Origin: Ralstonia soli
GTDB lineage: Bacteria; Pseudomonadota; Gammaproteobacteria; Burkholderiales; Burkholderiaceae
Assembly: GCF_023955655.1 (NCBI RefSeq)
Contig: NZ_JAMXHT010000002.1
Coordinates: 496,001-560,000, forward strand
Length of the DNA stretch: 64,000 nucleotides
Direction of reading: 5' to 3'
Every line of letters starts with the position of its first letter. The stretch's first letter is position 1. Under the pieces are notes generated by a model. It was not told the DNA's origin. It did not search any database and saw only the letters and a program-made list of their open reading frames with translations. Positions 26,698 through 34,892 of this stretch are shown here, piece by piece. Both the position numbers and the translations under genes were made by a program.

Positions 26698-26895
26698 ATG
26701 AAATCTACGCGGTTTGTTTTGCCTTCTGTTGTGGTCTTGTTGGCGCTTTCCTCGCAGGCACAAGCCTTCCGGGATCAGGCGCAAGAGAAGGTGATCGAAA
26801 AGGCGTCATGGAGCAAACGCAAGGCGAACGTCCAGCCGACTGACGGTGCGCGTGCTGGCACGCCCGCCGAGCCGGTTCGGTCCGGGCATCCCTGA
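26698..26895 (+). CDS. small secreted protein, unknown
   Basis: A 65-residue product with a classical signal peptide (MKSTRFVLPSVVVLLALSSQAQA, cleavage after AQA near residue 23). The short polar mature part is rich in Lys, Arg, Glu and Pro (FRDQAQEKVIEKASWSKRK). It begins 15 bases after the dehydrogenase stop with GGAGATG upstream, so it is part of that operon, and a terminator follows at 26939. I do not recognise a family. It may be a periplasmic accessory of the dehydrogenase. Confidence 0.6.
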   Translation: MKSTRFVLPSVVVLLALSSQAQAFRDQAQEKVIEKASWSKRKANVQPTDGARAGTPAEPVRSGHP

Positions 26896-26938
26896 GCGCC
26901 TGGCTGTCTGTTCTGGCGGAATTGTCGGCAGCGGCACC

Positions 26939-26983
26939 AACCCCCAATGGTGAGTGCGCAGCATTTTCCTTGGGGGTTTTTTC
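26939..26983 (+). terminator. rho-independent terminator
   Basis: AACCCCCAA (26939-26947) pairs perfectly with TTGGGGGTT (26970-26978) across a 22-base loop and is followed by a run of T (26977-26982). It lies 43 bases after the small secreted protein gene and would end the dehydrogenase operon. Confidence 0.75.
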
Positions 26984-27184
26984 ATTCCTACGGGCCGTGG
27001 TTTTGAAGAGGCCCTGCAACGCCTTGGCTCGCTTCCGCCATTTCGCCCTGTTGCGATCCCGGCCAACGGCTTGATCGAATCCATCAAAACTCGCGACCAA
27101 CGATATGCACTGCCTGCTGGCTTGAAGTGAGTCGGCGTTGATTGGTCGCGCCATGTCTTGATGGCTGCGTCTGTGTGACAGGTT

Positions 27185-27204
27185 TGCTCATTCTCGATAA
27201 CGCC
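27185..27204 (+). promoter_or_regulatory. AraC-type activator box, copy 2 (DUF1329 operon promoter)
   Basis: TGCTCATTCTCGATAACGCC, sharing CTCGATAACGCC with copy 1. A -10-like TACACT starts 15 bases after GATAACGCCG, the identical spacing to copy 1. This links the DUF1329-DUF1302-RND operon to the same activator as the alcohol dehydrogenase. Confidence 0.75.
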
Positions 27205-27376
27205 GAAATACCGCGCTTTCTACACTCGATTCAACGGCGCGAATGCGTGTGGCGGGCTGGTGGTGCTGGATGCCACGCCAACGGTGAATACCCAAAGGAG
27301 GAAGCTTCAAATGCTTAAGACCGAGCTGCGACAAGACAGATCGCCATTGATTGAAGACAGCGTTGGTAGGAGACCC

Positions 27377-28744
27377 ATGATGAAGAAGTACGGAATTGGA
27401 ACCGTGTCCGCCATTGCGGCGGCGGTGTGTCTTGCGATCGGAACCGCCGCCATGGCGGAAGACCTCACGCCCGAAGGCGGTGATCGCGCGGCGAGCAAGG
27501 ATGGTGCAGTGCCTGCCTACGCCGGCAAGCAATCGCCCGAAGCTGGTTGGGAGTGGGGCAAGATTCGCGGGGATTTCTGGAAGCACAAGAATGAGAAGCC
27601 GCTGTATTCGATCGACGCATCGAACGTCGATAAATACGCTGCGCACCTCACGCCCGGGCAAATCCAGTTGGTCAAGCAGAAGAAGGGCTACCGCATGGAC
27701 GTGTATCCGTCGCACCGCGAATGCCAGGTGCCGGACTTCGTGGCCCAGAACTCCAAGGCGAATGCCTCTGCAGCCAAGCTCGATTCGACCGGCGAGCAAC
27801 TGCAGACTGCGGCCCTGCCGGGTGTCGCTTTTCCGCAGCCAAAGAACGGCGCGGAAGCCATCCTGAACTACATCTACCGTTACCGCGGTGAAGCCATGGA
27901 ATGGCCGACCGGGATCACCAGCATTTCTCCTCGGCCGGGTAGCAATGAGGGGATCGATTCCATCGGCCCGCAGATCACCTATTTCCCGTGGGGCAAGCCC
28001 GGCAAGACGAGTCCGCAGGACGTTGACCAACTGAGTCTCGCCTTCTATTTCAAGATCGAATCTCCACCGGCGCTGGCGGGCCAAGCCTTTGTGCAGCGTC
28101 AGTTCTTCAACAAGCCGTCGGAGACGTTCTACTACTTCCCAGGCCAGCGCCGCGTGCGCCGCATGCCGGCCTACACGCACGATGCGCCGTTGATTGGTTA
28201 CGAAAACCAGTATCTGGTTGACGACTTCAACCTGTTCAACGGCGCGCTGGATCGCTTCAACTGGAAGCTGGTCGGCAAGAAGGAAATGATCGTGCCGTAC
28301 AACGCGTTCGGCATGTACAAGTTCAAAGAGAAGCTGCATGACGTCGCTACGCCAGAGGGGATTGCTGCGGCGAACCGGCGTTACGAGATGCATCGCGTGT
28401 GGGTGGTCGAGGCCACGGTCAAGCCCAGCGCGCGCCACGTTGCGTCGAAGAAGGTCATCTACCTGGATGAAGACAGCTGGCTGGCACTCGCAGGAGAGGA
28501 CTACGACGCGCAGGGCAAGTTGTGGAAGGTGCGTGAGAGCTACCCGATCCCCGTGTGGGAGCTCGGCGGCGCGTGCGACAACCAGCCGTTTGTGCAGTAC
28601 GACCTGAACAACGGACGTTACGTGTTCGACTCTTCAACCATCGGGCAAGGCAAGGACCTCCGCTGGTACCAGCAGGTCAATGATCCGCGGTTCAAGCCTG
28701 ATTTCTATACGGCAGAAACACTGCGGTCGGTCAGCGAGCGCTGA
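27377..28744 (+). CDS. DUF1329 periplasmic/outer-membrane-associated lipoprotein-like protein
   Basis: A 455-residue exported protein. ATG 27377 follows TAGGAG, and the signal peptide MMKKYGIGTVSAIAAAVCLAIGTAAMA is cleaved near residue 27. The body shows DUF1329 landmarks: LTPEGGDRAASKDGAVPAYAG at the mature start, FYYFPGQRRVRRMPAYTHDAPL, LFNGALDRFNWKLVGKKEMIVPYN and VYLDEDSW-like segments (IYLDEDSWLALAGEDYDAQG). The family is LolA/LolB-like and nearly always adjacent to DUF1302, as here. It likely handles a hydrophobic substrate between membranes. Biochemical function is not established. Confidence 0.87.
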   Translation: MMKKYGIGTVSAIAAAVCLAIGTAAMAEDLTPEGGDRAASKDGAVPAYAGKQSPEAGWEWGKIRGDFWKHKNEKPLYSIDASNVDKYAAHLTPGQIQLVKQKKGYRMDVYPSHRECQVPDFVAQNSKANASAAKLDSTGEQLQTAALPGVAFPQPKNGAEAILNYIYRYRGEAMEWPTGITSISPRPGSNEGIDSIGPQITYFPWGKPGKTSPQDVDQLSLAFYFKIESPPALAGQAFVQRQFFNKPSETFYYFPGQRRVRRMPAYTHDAPLIGYENQYLVDDFNLFNGALDRFNWKLVGKKEMIVPYNAFGMYKFKEKLHDVATPEGIAAANRRYEMHRVWVVEATVKPSARHVASKKVIYLDEDSWLALAGEDYDAQGKLWKVRESYPIPVWELGGACDNQPFVQYDLNNGRYVFDSSTIGQGKDLRWYQQVNDPRFKPDFYTAETLRSVSER

Positions 28745-28763
28745 AGATCAGAGCATGAGCGGG

Positions 28764-28795
28764 GCCGGCGCGCGTTTGAGGAGGCACGCGCCGGC
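28764..28795 (+). other. intercistronic hairpin between DUF1329 and DUF1302 genes
   Basis: GCCGGCGCG (28764-28772) and CGCGCCGGC (28787-28795) form a perfect 9-bp stem with a 14-base loop and no T-run. It sits in the 75-base gap between two genes that otherwise look cotranscribed. It is likely an mRNA-stabilising or processing structure, or a partial attenuator. Confidence 0.6.
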
Positions 28796-28819
28796 ATCAA
28801 ACGGGATGGAGGAAGGCAA

Positions 28820-30655
28820 ATGAAAACAACGAAGATGTTCCAGCGAACGACGATCTCGCTTGCGGTGCTGGGCGCAACCGCGTCGAGTGCATACGCATAC
28901 GACTTCACGCTGGGCACCGATGACGCGGTCAAGGGTTCGCTGGTCAGCAATGTCACTGCAGGGGCGGGTGTCCGCACCAAGAACCCAAGCTGCGCACTGA
29001 CGGGCGATCCGAACGCAAACGGCTGCGGCGCGGCGGCCAACACCGACCAGTGGGGCGCTGGCGACAATGGCGATTTGAACTACAAGAAAGGCAAGCCGTT
29101 CAGTACGTACCTGAGCGCCACCAGCGAACTGCTTCTGACGATGCCCAGCCAAGGCCTGAAGTTCATGGCGCGCGGCACGGGCATGTACGACTTCATGGCC
29201 AAGAATACGGAGCGCACGCAGCTGTCGAGCGACGCGAAAGCGCAAGTGGTATACGACGCCCACGTGCTCGACTTGTGGGGCCAGAAGGACTTTACGATTG
29301 CGGATCGCAACGCGCACGTGCGTGTCGGTAATCAAGTGATCAACTGGGGCGAAAGCATGTACGCCATGGGCGGCATCAACGCTACCAACTCGCTTGACAT
29401 CCAGAAGTTGCTGATCCCGGGCTCGCAGCTCAAGCAGGCACTGCTGCCGGCACCGATGGTGAGCGTTGCCGCCGATCTGTCGCATGGCTTCAGCACCGAG
29501 GCCTACTACCAGTTCATCTGGAACGGCAACCGCCTGCCGCCGGTGGGCTCGTTCTGGTCGGTGTCCAACATCGTCGGCCGGGGTACGGAGCCCTTAACGG
29601 TCAACACGAACAATTTCAATGCGTACGGTCCGAGCGCCGGCACGGTGGCGGGTCAGAACGGGCTGAACAGCCGTGACCCGGGCACGATTGCCGCGATCAA
29701 CAATGGCCTGGTCAATGGCGACTTTGCCGGGCCACCTTCATCCGACTTCGGGCTGCCAGTGTCGAACAAGCTGCCGTCAAAATACAAGCCGCAGTTCGGC
29801 CTGAAGCTCAACTACGTGCCGAAGTCGATCGATGCGAACTTCGCGTTCTACTACGAGAATTACGTCGACAAGTCGCCGGTGCTGACCTCGTTTGCGAACA
29901 ACACACTGCAGTGGTCATACCCGCAGAACCGCCAGCTGTTTGGCGTGAGCGCGAATTTCCCGGTCGGGCCGTGGGCTGTCGGCACGGAGCTGTCGTATCG
30001 CCCACGCGATGCGGTGGCGCTCTCCAGCTGCTATGGCGCGGGCGGCCCGCTCGACGCGAACGTCAACCCCGGTGGCGTCGACTGCCAGCAGTCGATCGAC
30101 CGCAAGAAGCTGCAGTTCGGCATCAACGGCCTGCTGGCGCTCACACGCAGCGAGTACCCGTTCCTCAAGCTGATCGGCGCAGACTCGGCCACGCTGACCG
30201 CCGAAGCCACCTGGATCTACTACCCCGGCCTGGGTTCGAGCGTCACGCGCACGATCAACGGGCGACAGATTATGCAGGTGCCGCAGGCGGGCTACCTGAA
30301 CTGGCTGAACTACAACTCGGGCACCGGTTATCCGATCGGGATGGGACAGGGCACATCCAGTTCGGTCGGCACCACGATCGACTTCAACTGGACCTACGAC
30401 GGAACGCTGGTACCCGGTTGGCAGGTGACGCCTGGCGTGACGTTCAACGCCGCGCTCTACGGCTACACACCCACGTTCAACGCCAACTACATGCAGGGTG
30501 CGAAGTCGGCCAACTTCTACGTGCTGTTCAACCAGAACCCGACGGTGTGGCAGGCGGGCATCAATTTCACGGTGTTCTGGGGCGGCCACAACACGGTGGG
30601 TAACCCGTATTCGGATCGGAATTTCATCGGCGCGTTTGTCACCCGGAATTTCTAA
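28820..30655 (+). CDS. DUF1302 outer-membrane protein
   Basis: A 611-residue protein with a signal peptide (MKTTKMFQRTTISLAVLGATASSAYA) and alternating polar/aromatic strands. It ends in Phe (ATG..VTRNF), the usual last residue of an outer-membrane beta barrel. Segments such as GDNGDLNYKKGKPFSTYLSATSE, NWGESMYAMGGINATNSLDI and the Tyr/Asn-rich C-terminal strands are typical of DUF1302. The family pairs with DUF1329 and RND transporters in hydrophobic-compound degradation clusters. A channel or receptor role at the outer membrane is inferred. Confidence 0.87.
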   Translation: MKTTKMFQRTTISLAVLGATASSAYAYDFTLGTDDAVKGSLVSNVTAGAGVRTKNPSCALTGDPNANGCGAAANTDQWGAGDNGDLNYKKGKPFSTYLSATSELLLTMPSQGLKFMARGTGMYDFMAKNTERTQLSSDAKAQVVYDAHVLDLWGQKDFTIADRNAHVRVGNQVINWGESMYAMGGINATNSLDIQKLLIPGSQLKQALLPAPMVSVAADLSHGFSTEAYYQFIWNGNRLPPVGSFWSVSNIVGRGTEPLTVNTNNFNAYGPSAGTVAGQNGLNSRDPGTIAAINNGLVNGDFAGPPSSDFGLPVSNKLPSKYKPQFGLKLNYVPKSIDANFAFYYENYVDKSPVLTSFANNTLQWSYPQNRQLFGVSANFPVGPWAVGTELSYRPRDAVALSSCYGAGGPLDANVNPGGVDCQQSIDRKKLQFGINGLLALTRSEYPFLKLIGADSATLTAEATWIYYPGLGSSVTRTINGRQIMQVPQAGYLNWLNYNSGTGYPIGMGQGTSSSVGTTIDFNWTYDGTLVPGWQVTPGVTFNAALYGYTPTFNANYMQGAKSANFYVLFNQNPTVWQAGINFTVFWGGHNTVGNPYSDRNFIGAFVTRNF

Positions 30656-30672
30656 TGGGTGAAGTGGTGCGA

Positions 30673-30695
30673 GGCGGCGCACGCGGTGCGCCGCC
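30673..30695 (+). other. intercistronic hairpin between DUF1302 and RND genes
   Basis: GGCGGCGCAC (30673-30682) and GTGCGCCGCC (30686-30695) form a perfect 10-bp GC-rich stem with a 3-base loop and no T-run. It is the second strong hairpin in this operon placed in an intergenic gap. A role in mRNA stability or graded expression is inferred. Confidence 0.65.
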
Positions 30696-30718
30696 GGAAT
30701 ACTTGAAGGGGTAGTGTC

Positions 30719-33079
30719 GTGTTGAATCGTCTAGTTGCGGGGCTGGAAAATGCCTTCTTCAGCCACCGCGCAATCGTGCTGGCGGTGATTGCTCTGTTCA
30801 CTGCGGTGATGGCCGTCTTCGCTGTGCAACTGCGCATGGACGCCGGCTTTGAGAAGCAGATGCCGATCGGGCATGAGTACATCCAGACGTTCCAGAAGTA
30901 CCGGAACGATCTGCTGGGTGCGAACCGCATCACAGTCGTGGTCAAAGCTCGCCAGGGTTCCATCTGGACGCCCGAAGGGCTCACCCGGTTGTACAACGTG
31001 ACGCAGGCTGTGACGTACTTGCCGAATGTGGACCGAATCGGCGTGCGTTCGCTCTGGACGCCCAACTCGTTCGTCAATGAGATCACGGAAGAGGGCTTCC
31101 GTGCAGAACCGATCATTTCTGGCAACATCACGCCCGATCAGCTGACTCCTGAAGTCGTCGCAAGCATTCGCCGTGCGACGACACTGGGTGGCTATGTCGG
31201 CACGCTGGTCTCGCACAACGAAGACAGCGCAATGATCACCGCTGAGCTCAACGAGCGGGACAAGGCTGGCAAGACACTCGACTATGTGGCGTTCAACCAC
31301 CTGCTCGAAGACAAGATCCGCAAGCCGTTTGAAGACGCCGGCTACGAAGTCCAGATCATCGGCTTTGCCAAGCAGATCGGTGACATTGCCGATGGCGCCA
31401 AGGGCGTACTTGTCTTCTGCGTGATCGCGCTGCTGCTAACGGCCCTCTCGGTGTATTGGTACTGCCACTCGGTGCGCTTCACCGTGCTGCTGATCGTGTG
31501 CTCCTTGAGCTCGCTCGTCTGGCAGTTCGGCACGTTGCGGCTGCTGGGCTTCGGGCTTGATCCACTGGCGGTGCTGGTGCCGTTCCTGGTATTCGCGATT
31601 GGCGTGTCCCACGGCGTGCAGCAAGTCAACTTCATCGTGCGCGAGATTGCGCGCGGCAATAGCTCCTACGACGCGGCGCGCCACAGCTTCAGCGGTCTGC
31701 TGATCCCCGGCGTGCTGGCTCTCGTGACGGCCTTCGTGTCGTTCATTACGCTGCTGCTGATCCCAATTCCGATGGTGCGTGAGCTGGCGATTACGGCATC
31801 GCTCGGTGTCGCCTACAAGATCGTGACCAATCTGATCCTGCTCCCTGTCGCGGCGTCGTGTTTCAACTTCACACAAGCCTACGCGGAGAACGCGCTCAAG
31901 CGCAGTGCGAAACGCTCGGCGTTCCTGCGGCCGCTGTCGCGCGTGGCCCAACCGAAGGTGGCTGGCGCCACGCTGTTGATTACGTTGATGGTGTTTGGCC
32001 TTGCCGTCTGGCAGAGCCGTGACCGTGTGATCGGTACCTTGCAACCCGGCGCTCCCGAACTGCGTGAGGAAGCGCGCTTCAATCGCGACGCAACGTCCAT
32101 CGCGGGCAACTACGACATGGGCCTCGACTGGCTTTCGGTGGCCATCGAATCGAGCGGTAAGGCGTGCGACAACCCGGCTGTCGGGCTGTATGAAAACGAA
32201 TTTACGGCCGTCATGCGGACTGAACCGGGTGTGGTGTCGGCCCAGTCGTACTCAGCCATGCTGCGCACCTACAACCAGGGCTACAACGAGGACTATCCCA
32301 AGATGAACGTCGTGCCCATCGACCCGGACAACTATGGGGCGGTGTCGGTCGATGTCGGGCGCCTGAAGGGGTTCATGACGGCCGATTGCAGCATGACCGC
32401 TGTCCACCTGTACCTGACCGATCACAAGGCCACGACCATCAACCGGATTCTGGACGACATCAAGCAGTACCGCGTGTCGCATCCGTTCCCCGGCATCAAT
32501 ATCCGCCTTGCCGCGGGCAATGCCGGCGTGCTCGCCGCCACCAACGACGAGGTGGAGAAGAGTGAGTTGCCGATGATGCTGTACGTGTATGCGGCGATCG
32601 TGATTCTCGTGTTCCTGGCGTACCGCGACTGGCGATCGATGCTGGCTTGCTGCGTGCCGTTGGCGGTGGCTACCTTCATCGGCTATTGGTTCATGAAGGA
32701 ACTCAAGATTGGCCTGACGGTGGCCACGCTGCCAGTGATGGTACTCGCAGTGGGCATTGGTGTGGACTACGCGCTCTACATCTACAACCGGCTGCAGCGG
32801 CACCTGGCCGAAGGCGATCCGATCGAGCGGGCCATGGAGCGCGCGCTGGAGTTCGAGTGCGTGGCGACGATCTTTACCGCCATCACCCTAGCAGTTGGCG
32901 TGGCGACGTGGAGCTTCTCGGCGCTGAAGTTCCAGGCCGACATGGGCAAGCTGCTGGCCTTCATGTTCATCGTCAACCTGGTGATGGCGATGACGGCCCT
33001 GCCGGCCTTGGCCTCGGTACTGGAGCGGTGGTTCCCGCGTCGCAAGCCGGCGCGTGCCCCGGGCCTGCTCAGCCACTGA
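30719..33079 (+). CDS. RND/MMPL-family inner-membrane transporter
   Basis: A 786-residue transporter. GTG 30719 is the likely start (GAAGGGG upstream). A first transmembrane helix (about 16-38) is followed by a periplasmic loop. Two membrane bundles follow (about 225-390 and 620-770), with SSD-like residues such as LAVLVPFLVFAIGVSHGVQQVNFI in the first and VMVLAVGIGVDYALYIYNRLQRHL in the second. The Asp in GVDYAL is the expected proton-relay residue. It is of the HpnN/MmpL-like two-bundle class rather than an AcrB trimer, and no membrane-fusion protein is encoded nearby. Lipid or terpenoid movement between inner and outer membrane, with the DUF1302 protein, is the likely role. Confidence 0.88.
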   Translation: MLNRLVAGLENAFFSHRAIVLAVIALFTAVMAVFAVQLRMDAGFEKQMPIGHEYIQTFQKYRNDLLGANRITVVVKARQGSIWTPEGLTRLYNVTQAVTYLPNVDRIGVRSLWTPNSFVNEITEEGFRAEPIISGNITPDQLTPEVVASIRRATTLGGYVGTLVSHNEDSAMITAELNERDKAGKTLDYVAFNHLLEDKIRKPFEDAGYEVQIIGFAKQIGDIADGAKGVLVFCVIALLLTALSVYWYCHSVRFTVLLIVCSLSSLVWQFGTLRLLGFGLDPLAVLVPFLVFAIGVSHGVQQVNFIVREIARGNSSYDAARHSFSGLLIPGVLALVTAFVSFITLLLIPIPMVRELAITASLGVAYKIVTNLILLPVAASCFNFTQAYAENALKRSAKRSAFLRPLSRVAQPKVAGATLLITLMVFGLAVWQSRDRVIGTLQPGAPELREEARFNRDATSIAGNYDMGLDWLSVAIESSGKACDNPAVGLYENEFTAVMRTEPGVVSAQSYSAMLRTYNQGYNEDYPKMNVVPIDPDNYGAVSVDVGRLKGFMTADCSMTAVHLYLTDHKATTINRILDDIKQYRVSHPFPGINIRLAAGNAGVLAATNDEVEKSELPMMLYVYAAIVILVFLAYRDWRSMLACCVPLAVATFIGYWFMKELKIGLTVATLPVMVLAVGIGVDYALYIYNRLQRHLAEGDPIERAMERALEFECVATIFTAITLAVGVATWSFSALKFQADMGKLLAFMFIVNLVMAMTALPALASVLERWFPRRKPARAPGLLSH

Positions 33080-33094
33080 TCGGGAGACACAGCC

Positions 33095-34066
33095 ATGATC
33101 AAGACGATTATTACCAGCCTCGCACTGTGCGCGACCACCGCAGTGTTTGCGCAAGCCTCCTCCAAAGGAACGGTTGACGCCTGGGCCGCAAAGCCCGCGC
33201 ACACGTGGAGCGCTCCCACTCACATGATGCTGCTGGACGCCACGCGCGCCGGCAAACGCATCGTTGCCGTGGGTGAGCACGGCATCGTTCTGCTCTCCGA
33301 TGACGACGGCAAGACCTATCGGCAAGCGAACACCGTGCCGGTGTCCGCCACGTTGTCTGCGGTCACCTTTACGGATGACCGGCGGGGCTGGGCGGTGGGG
33401 CAGTGGGGCGTGATTCTCTCCACTAGCGACGGCGGCGAAACGTGGCAAAAGCAGCGAACGGACATCACGGTCGATCAGCCGCTGTTCTCGGTGCTGTTTA
33501 CGAACGACCACGACGGCATTGCCGTGGGCCTTTGGTCGCTGATGCTGCAGACACACGACGGCGGCAAGACATGGACGCGTACCACGCTGCCGAAGCCCCC
33601 CGGCGGCGGTAAGGCGGACCGCAACCTGTACCACGTGTTTGCGGATGGCAAGGGCGCGCTGTACATCTCTGCCGAGCAAGGCACGGTGCTCAAGTCCATC
33701 GACGGCGGTGCCAACTGGGACTACCTCGCCACGGGCGGCAAAGGGACCCTGTGGTCGGGTGTGGTCATGCCCGATGGCCGGATCGTGGTCGGCGGGCTGT
33801 TGGGCAGCCTGTTCCAGAGCAGCGATGGCGGGGCGACCTGGCAGCCGCTGAAGACCGAGACCAAAAGCTCGATCACCAATCTCGTCGCCAACGGCAAGGG
33901 GCTGATGGCGGTGGGGCTCGACGGCTTGGTGATGCAGCAGCGTGAGGAAGGGGCGCCGTTCCATATCGCGCAACGGCCCGATCGCGCAGCGCTCACCGCA
34001 GCGGTGATCGATGCAGGCGGCAAGCCGATCCTTTTCTCGAATGACGGTGTGCTGGATGCGCGATGA
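33095..34066 (+). CDS. YCF48-like beta-propeller periplasmic protein
   Basis: A 323-residue exported protein (signal MIKTIITSLALCATTAVFAQA) made of repeated BNR-type blades: SDDDGKTY, STSDGGETWQKQ, THDGGKTWTR, KSIDGGANWDYL and SSDGGATWQPL, each about 40 residues apart. Such YCF48/Hcf136-like proteins lie next to RND transporters in these clusters and may act as periplasmic scaffolds. It starts 15 bases after the RND gene and is the last gene before the terminator at 34186. Confidence 0.85.
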   Translation: MIKTIITSLALCATTAVFAQASSKGTVDAWAAKPAHTWSAPTHMMLLDATRAGKRIVAVGEHGIVLLSDDDGKTYRQANTVPVSATLSAVTFTDDRRGWAVGQWGVILSTSDGGETWQKQRTDITVDQPLFSVLFTNDHDGIAVGLWSLMLQTHDGGKTWTRTTLPKPPGGGKADRNLYHVFADGKGALYISAEQGTVLKSIDGGANWDYLATGGKGTLWSGVVMPDGRIVVGGLLGSLFQSSDGGATWQPLKTETKSSITNLVANGKGLMAVGLDGLVMQQREEGAPFHIAQRPDRAALTAAVIDAGGKPILFSNDGVLDAR

Positions 34067-34185
34067 GCGCGCGAGGTAAGGGGCGGCATGGCCCCGTGGT
34101 GCTGTGACGCAGACTTGGCGCCAGTCGGGCTTGCCGACATCACTTCTCCTAGATCCCGGTATTTGGTCTCCTCTGGGGTCTTTCC

Positions 34186-34211
34186 ATGCCGTGTACGCAC
34201 GGCATTTTTTT
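34186..34211 (+). terminator. rho-independent terminator
   Basis: ATGCCGTG (34186-34193), loop TACG, CACGGCAT (34198-34205), followed by a T-run to 34211. It ends the DUF1329-DUF1302-RND-YCF48 operon about 120 bases after the last stop codon. Confidence 0.85.
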
Positions 34212-34319
34212 ATAGGGTTCCGTGCCGGAATCGGACGGCATTTGAACCGAACTGCGGACGAAAGCCATCCAGCGCGGCGGCTTCTCGTCAAGCATGTGTT
34301 ACGCGAGGTAATCATCCTG

Positions 34320-34817
34320 ATGTCCACCAATACCTTCACTAAAGGCTTTAGAAGTGAGATTCAGAATCGAGCATTTGCGCTTCGCGCCATCGAGCGCCTC
34401 GCAAAGCGTCTCGATGGTGACCCGCGTCAGGTACTCTGGGCGGCCTATCTGAAATTGGAGGTGTTCAACGCCCCCATCTACCAACAAGCGGCTGCCCGGT
34501 GGGGGTTAGACGCGACTCCTGGGGCTGCAACGCTGGTCAAAGCGTGGGTGATCGGCTCGGTTCCGAGATTTCTCTTAAGACCATTCTTGAAGTATGTGCA
34601 CTCGCAAACGGTAATCTATTGCGAAAAACTGAGAAAGCTCAGAAGCATTGGACCATCTGATTCTCTGGAATTCCTCGAATACATGGTGGATCAAGAGGAT
34701 TTTCAAATCGAATTGATGCGGCTTTCTCTCGACGGAAGAGATTCAATTTTGGGTAACAAGATTGACGCCTTCATCCGAAAATACGAGGGAAAAATCTTGA
34801 TCGGAAATAGAGGATAA
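34320..34817 (+). CDS. hypothetical protein, 165 residues
   Basis: ATG 34320 lies 10-14 bases after GAGG; the open frame extends 72 codons upstream across the terminator and is not used. The product is mostly helical, basic and soluble (IERLAKRLDGDPRQVLWAAYLKLEVFNAPIYQQAAARWGL, then an Arg/Lys-rich C-terminus). I do not recognise a family. Its codon use is more AT-rich than the catabolic operons nearby. It is 75 bases upstream of the flavin oxidase gene on the same strand and might be cotranscribed. Confidence 0.6.
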   Translation: MSTNTFTKGFRSEIQNRAFALRAIERLAKRLDGDPRQVLWAAYLKLEVFNAPIYQQAAARWGLDATPGAATLVKAWVIGSVPRFLLRPFLKYVHSQTVIYCEKLRKLRSIGPSDSLEFLEYMVDQEDFQIELMRLSLDGRDSILGNKIDAFIRKYEGKILIGNRG

Positions 34818-34892
34818 GGTACCGGCGTCCATTTAGCCCCACCGGCCGAGCACAACGGTCTGGTCGCTTTGCAGTCCACACGAGAACACATC

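Larger units (their letters stand above)
26896..27376 (+). other. intergenic region with terminator and DUF1329-operon promoter
   Basis: The first 90 bases hold a rho-independent terminator for the dehydrogenase operon. The middle (26990-27180) shows no gene or clear structure. From 27175 it contains the AraC-type box (27185-27204), a -10-like TACACT (27220-27225) and a leader of about 150 bases before the DUF1329 start. A GGAGG at 27297-27301 precedes an in-frame ATG at 27311, but the better start is 27377. Confidence 0.6.

Noticed and set aside
25009-26784. A 591-codon minus frame opposite the GMC dehydrogenase
   Set aside because: Mirror frame of a gene with intact FAD and active-site motifs on the plus strand; composition is unlike a real protein.
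27389-27396. GTACGGAA at the start of the DUF1329 gene, matching half of the TTCCGTAC operator
   Set aside because: Lies inside coding sequence, lacks the second arm and belongs to a unit with the AraC box.
34079-34096. GGGGC/GCCCC hairpin after the YCF48-like gene
   Set aside because: Short and without T-run; the better terminator is the 8-bp stem with T-run at 34186-34211.
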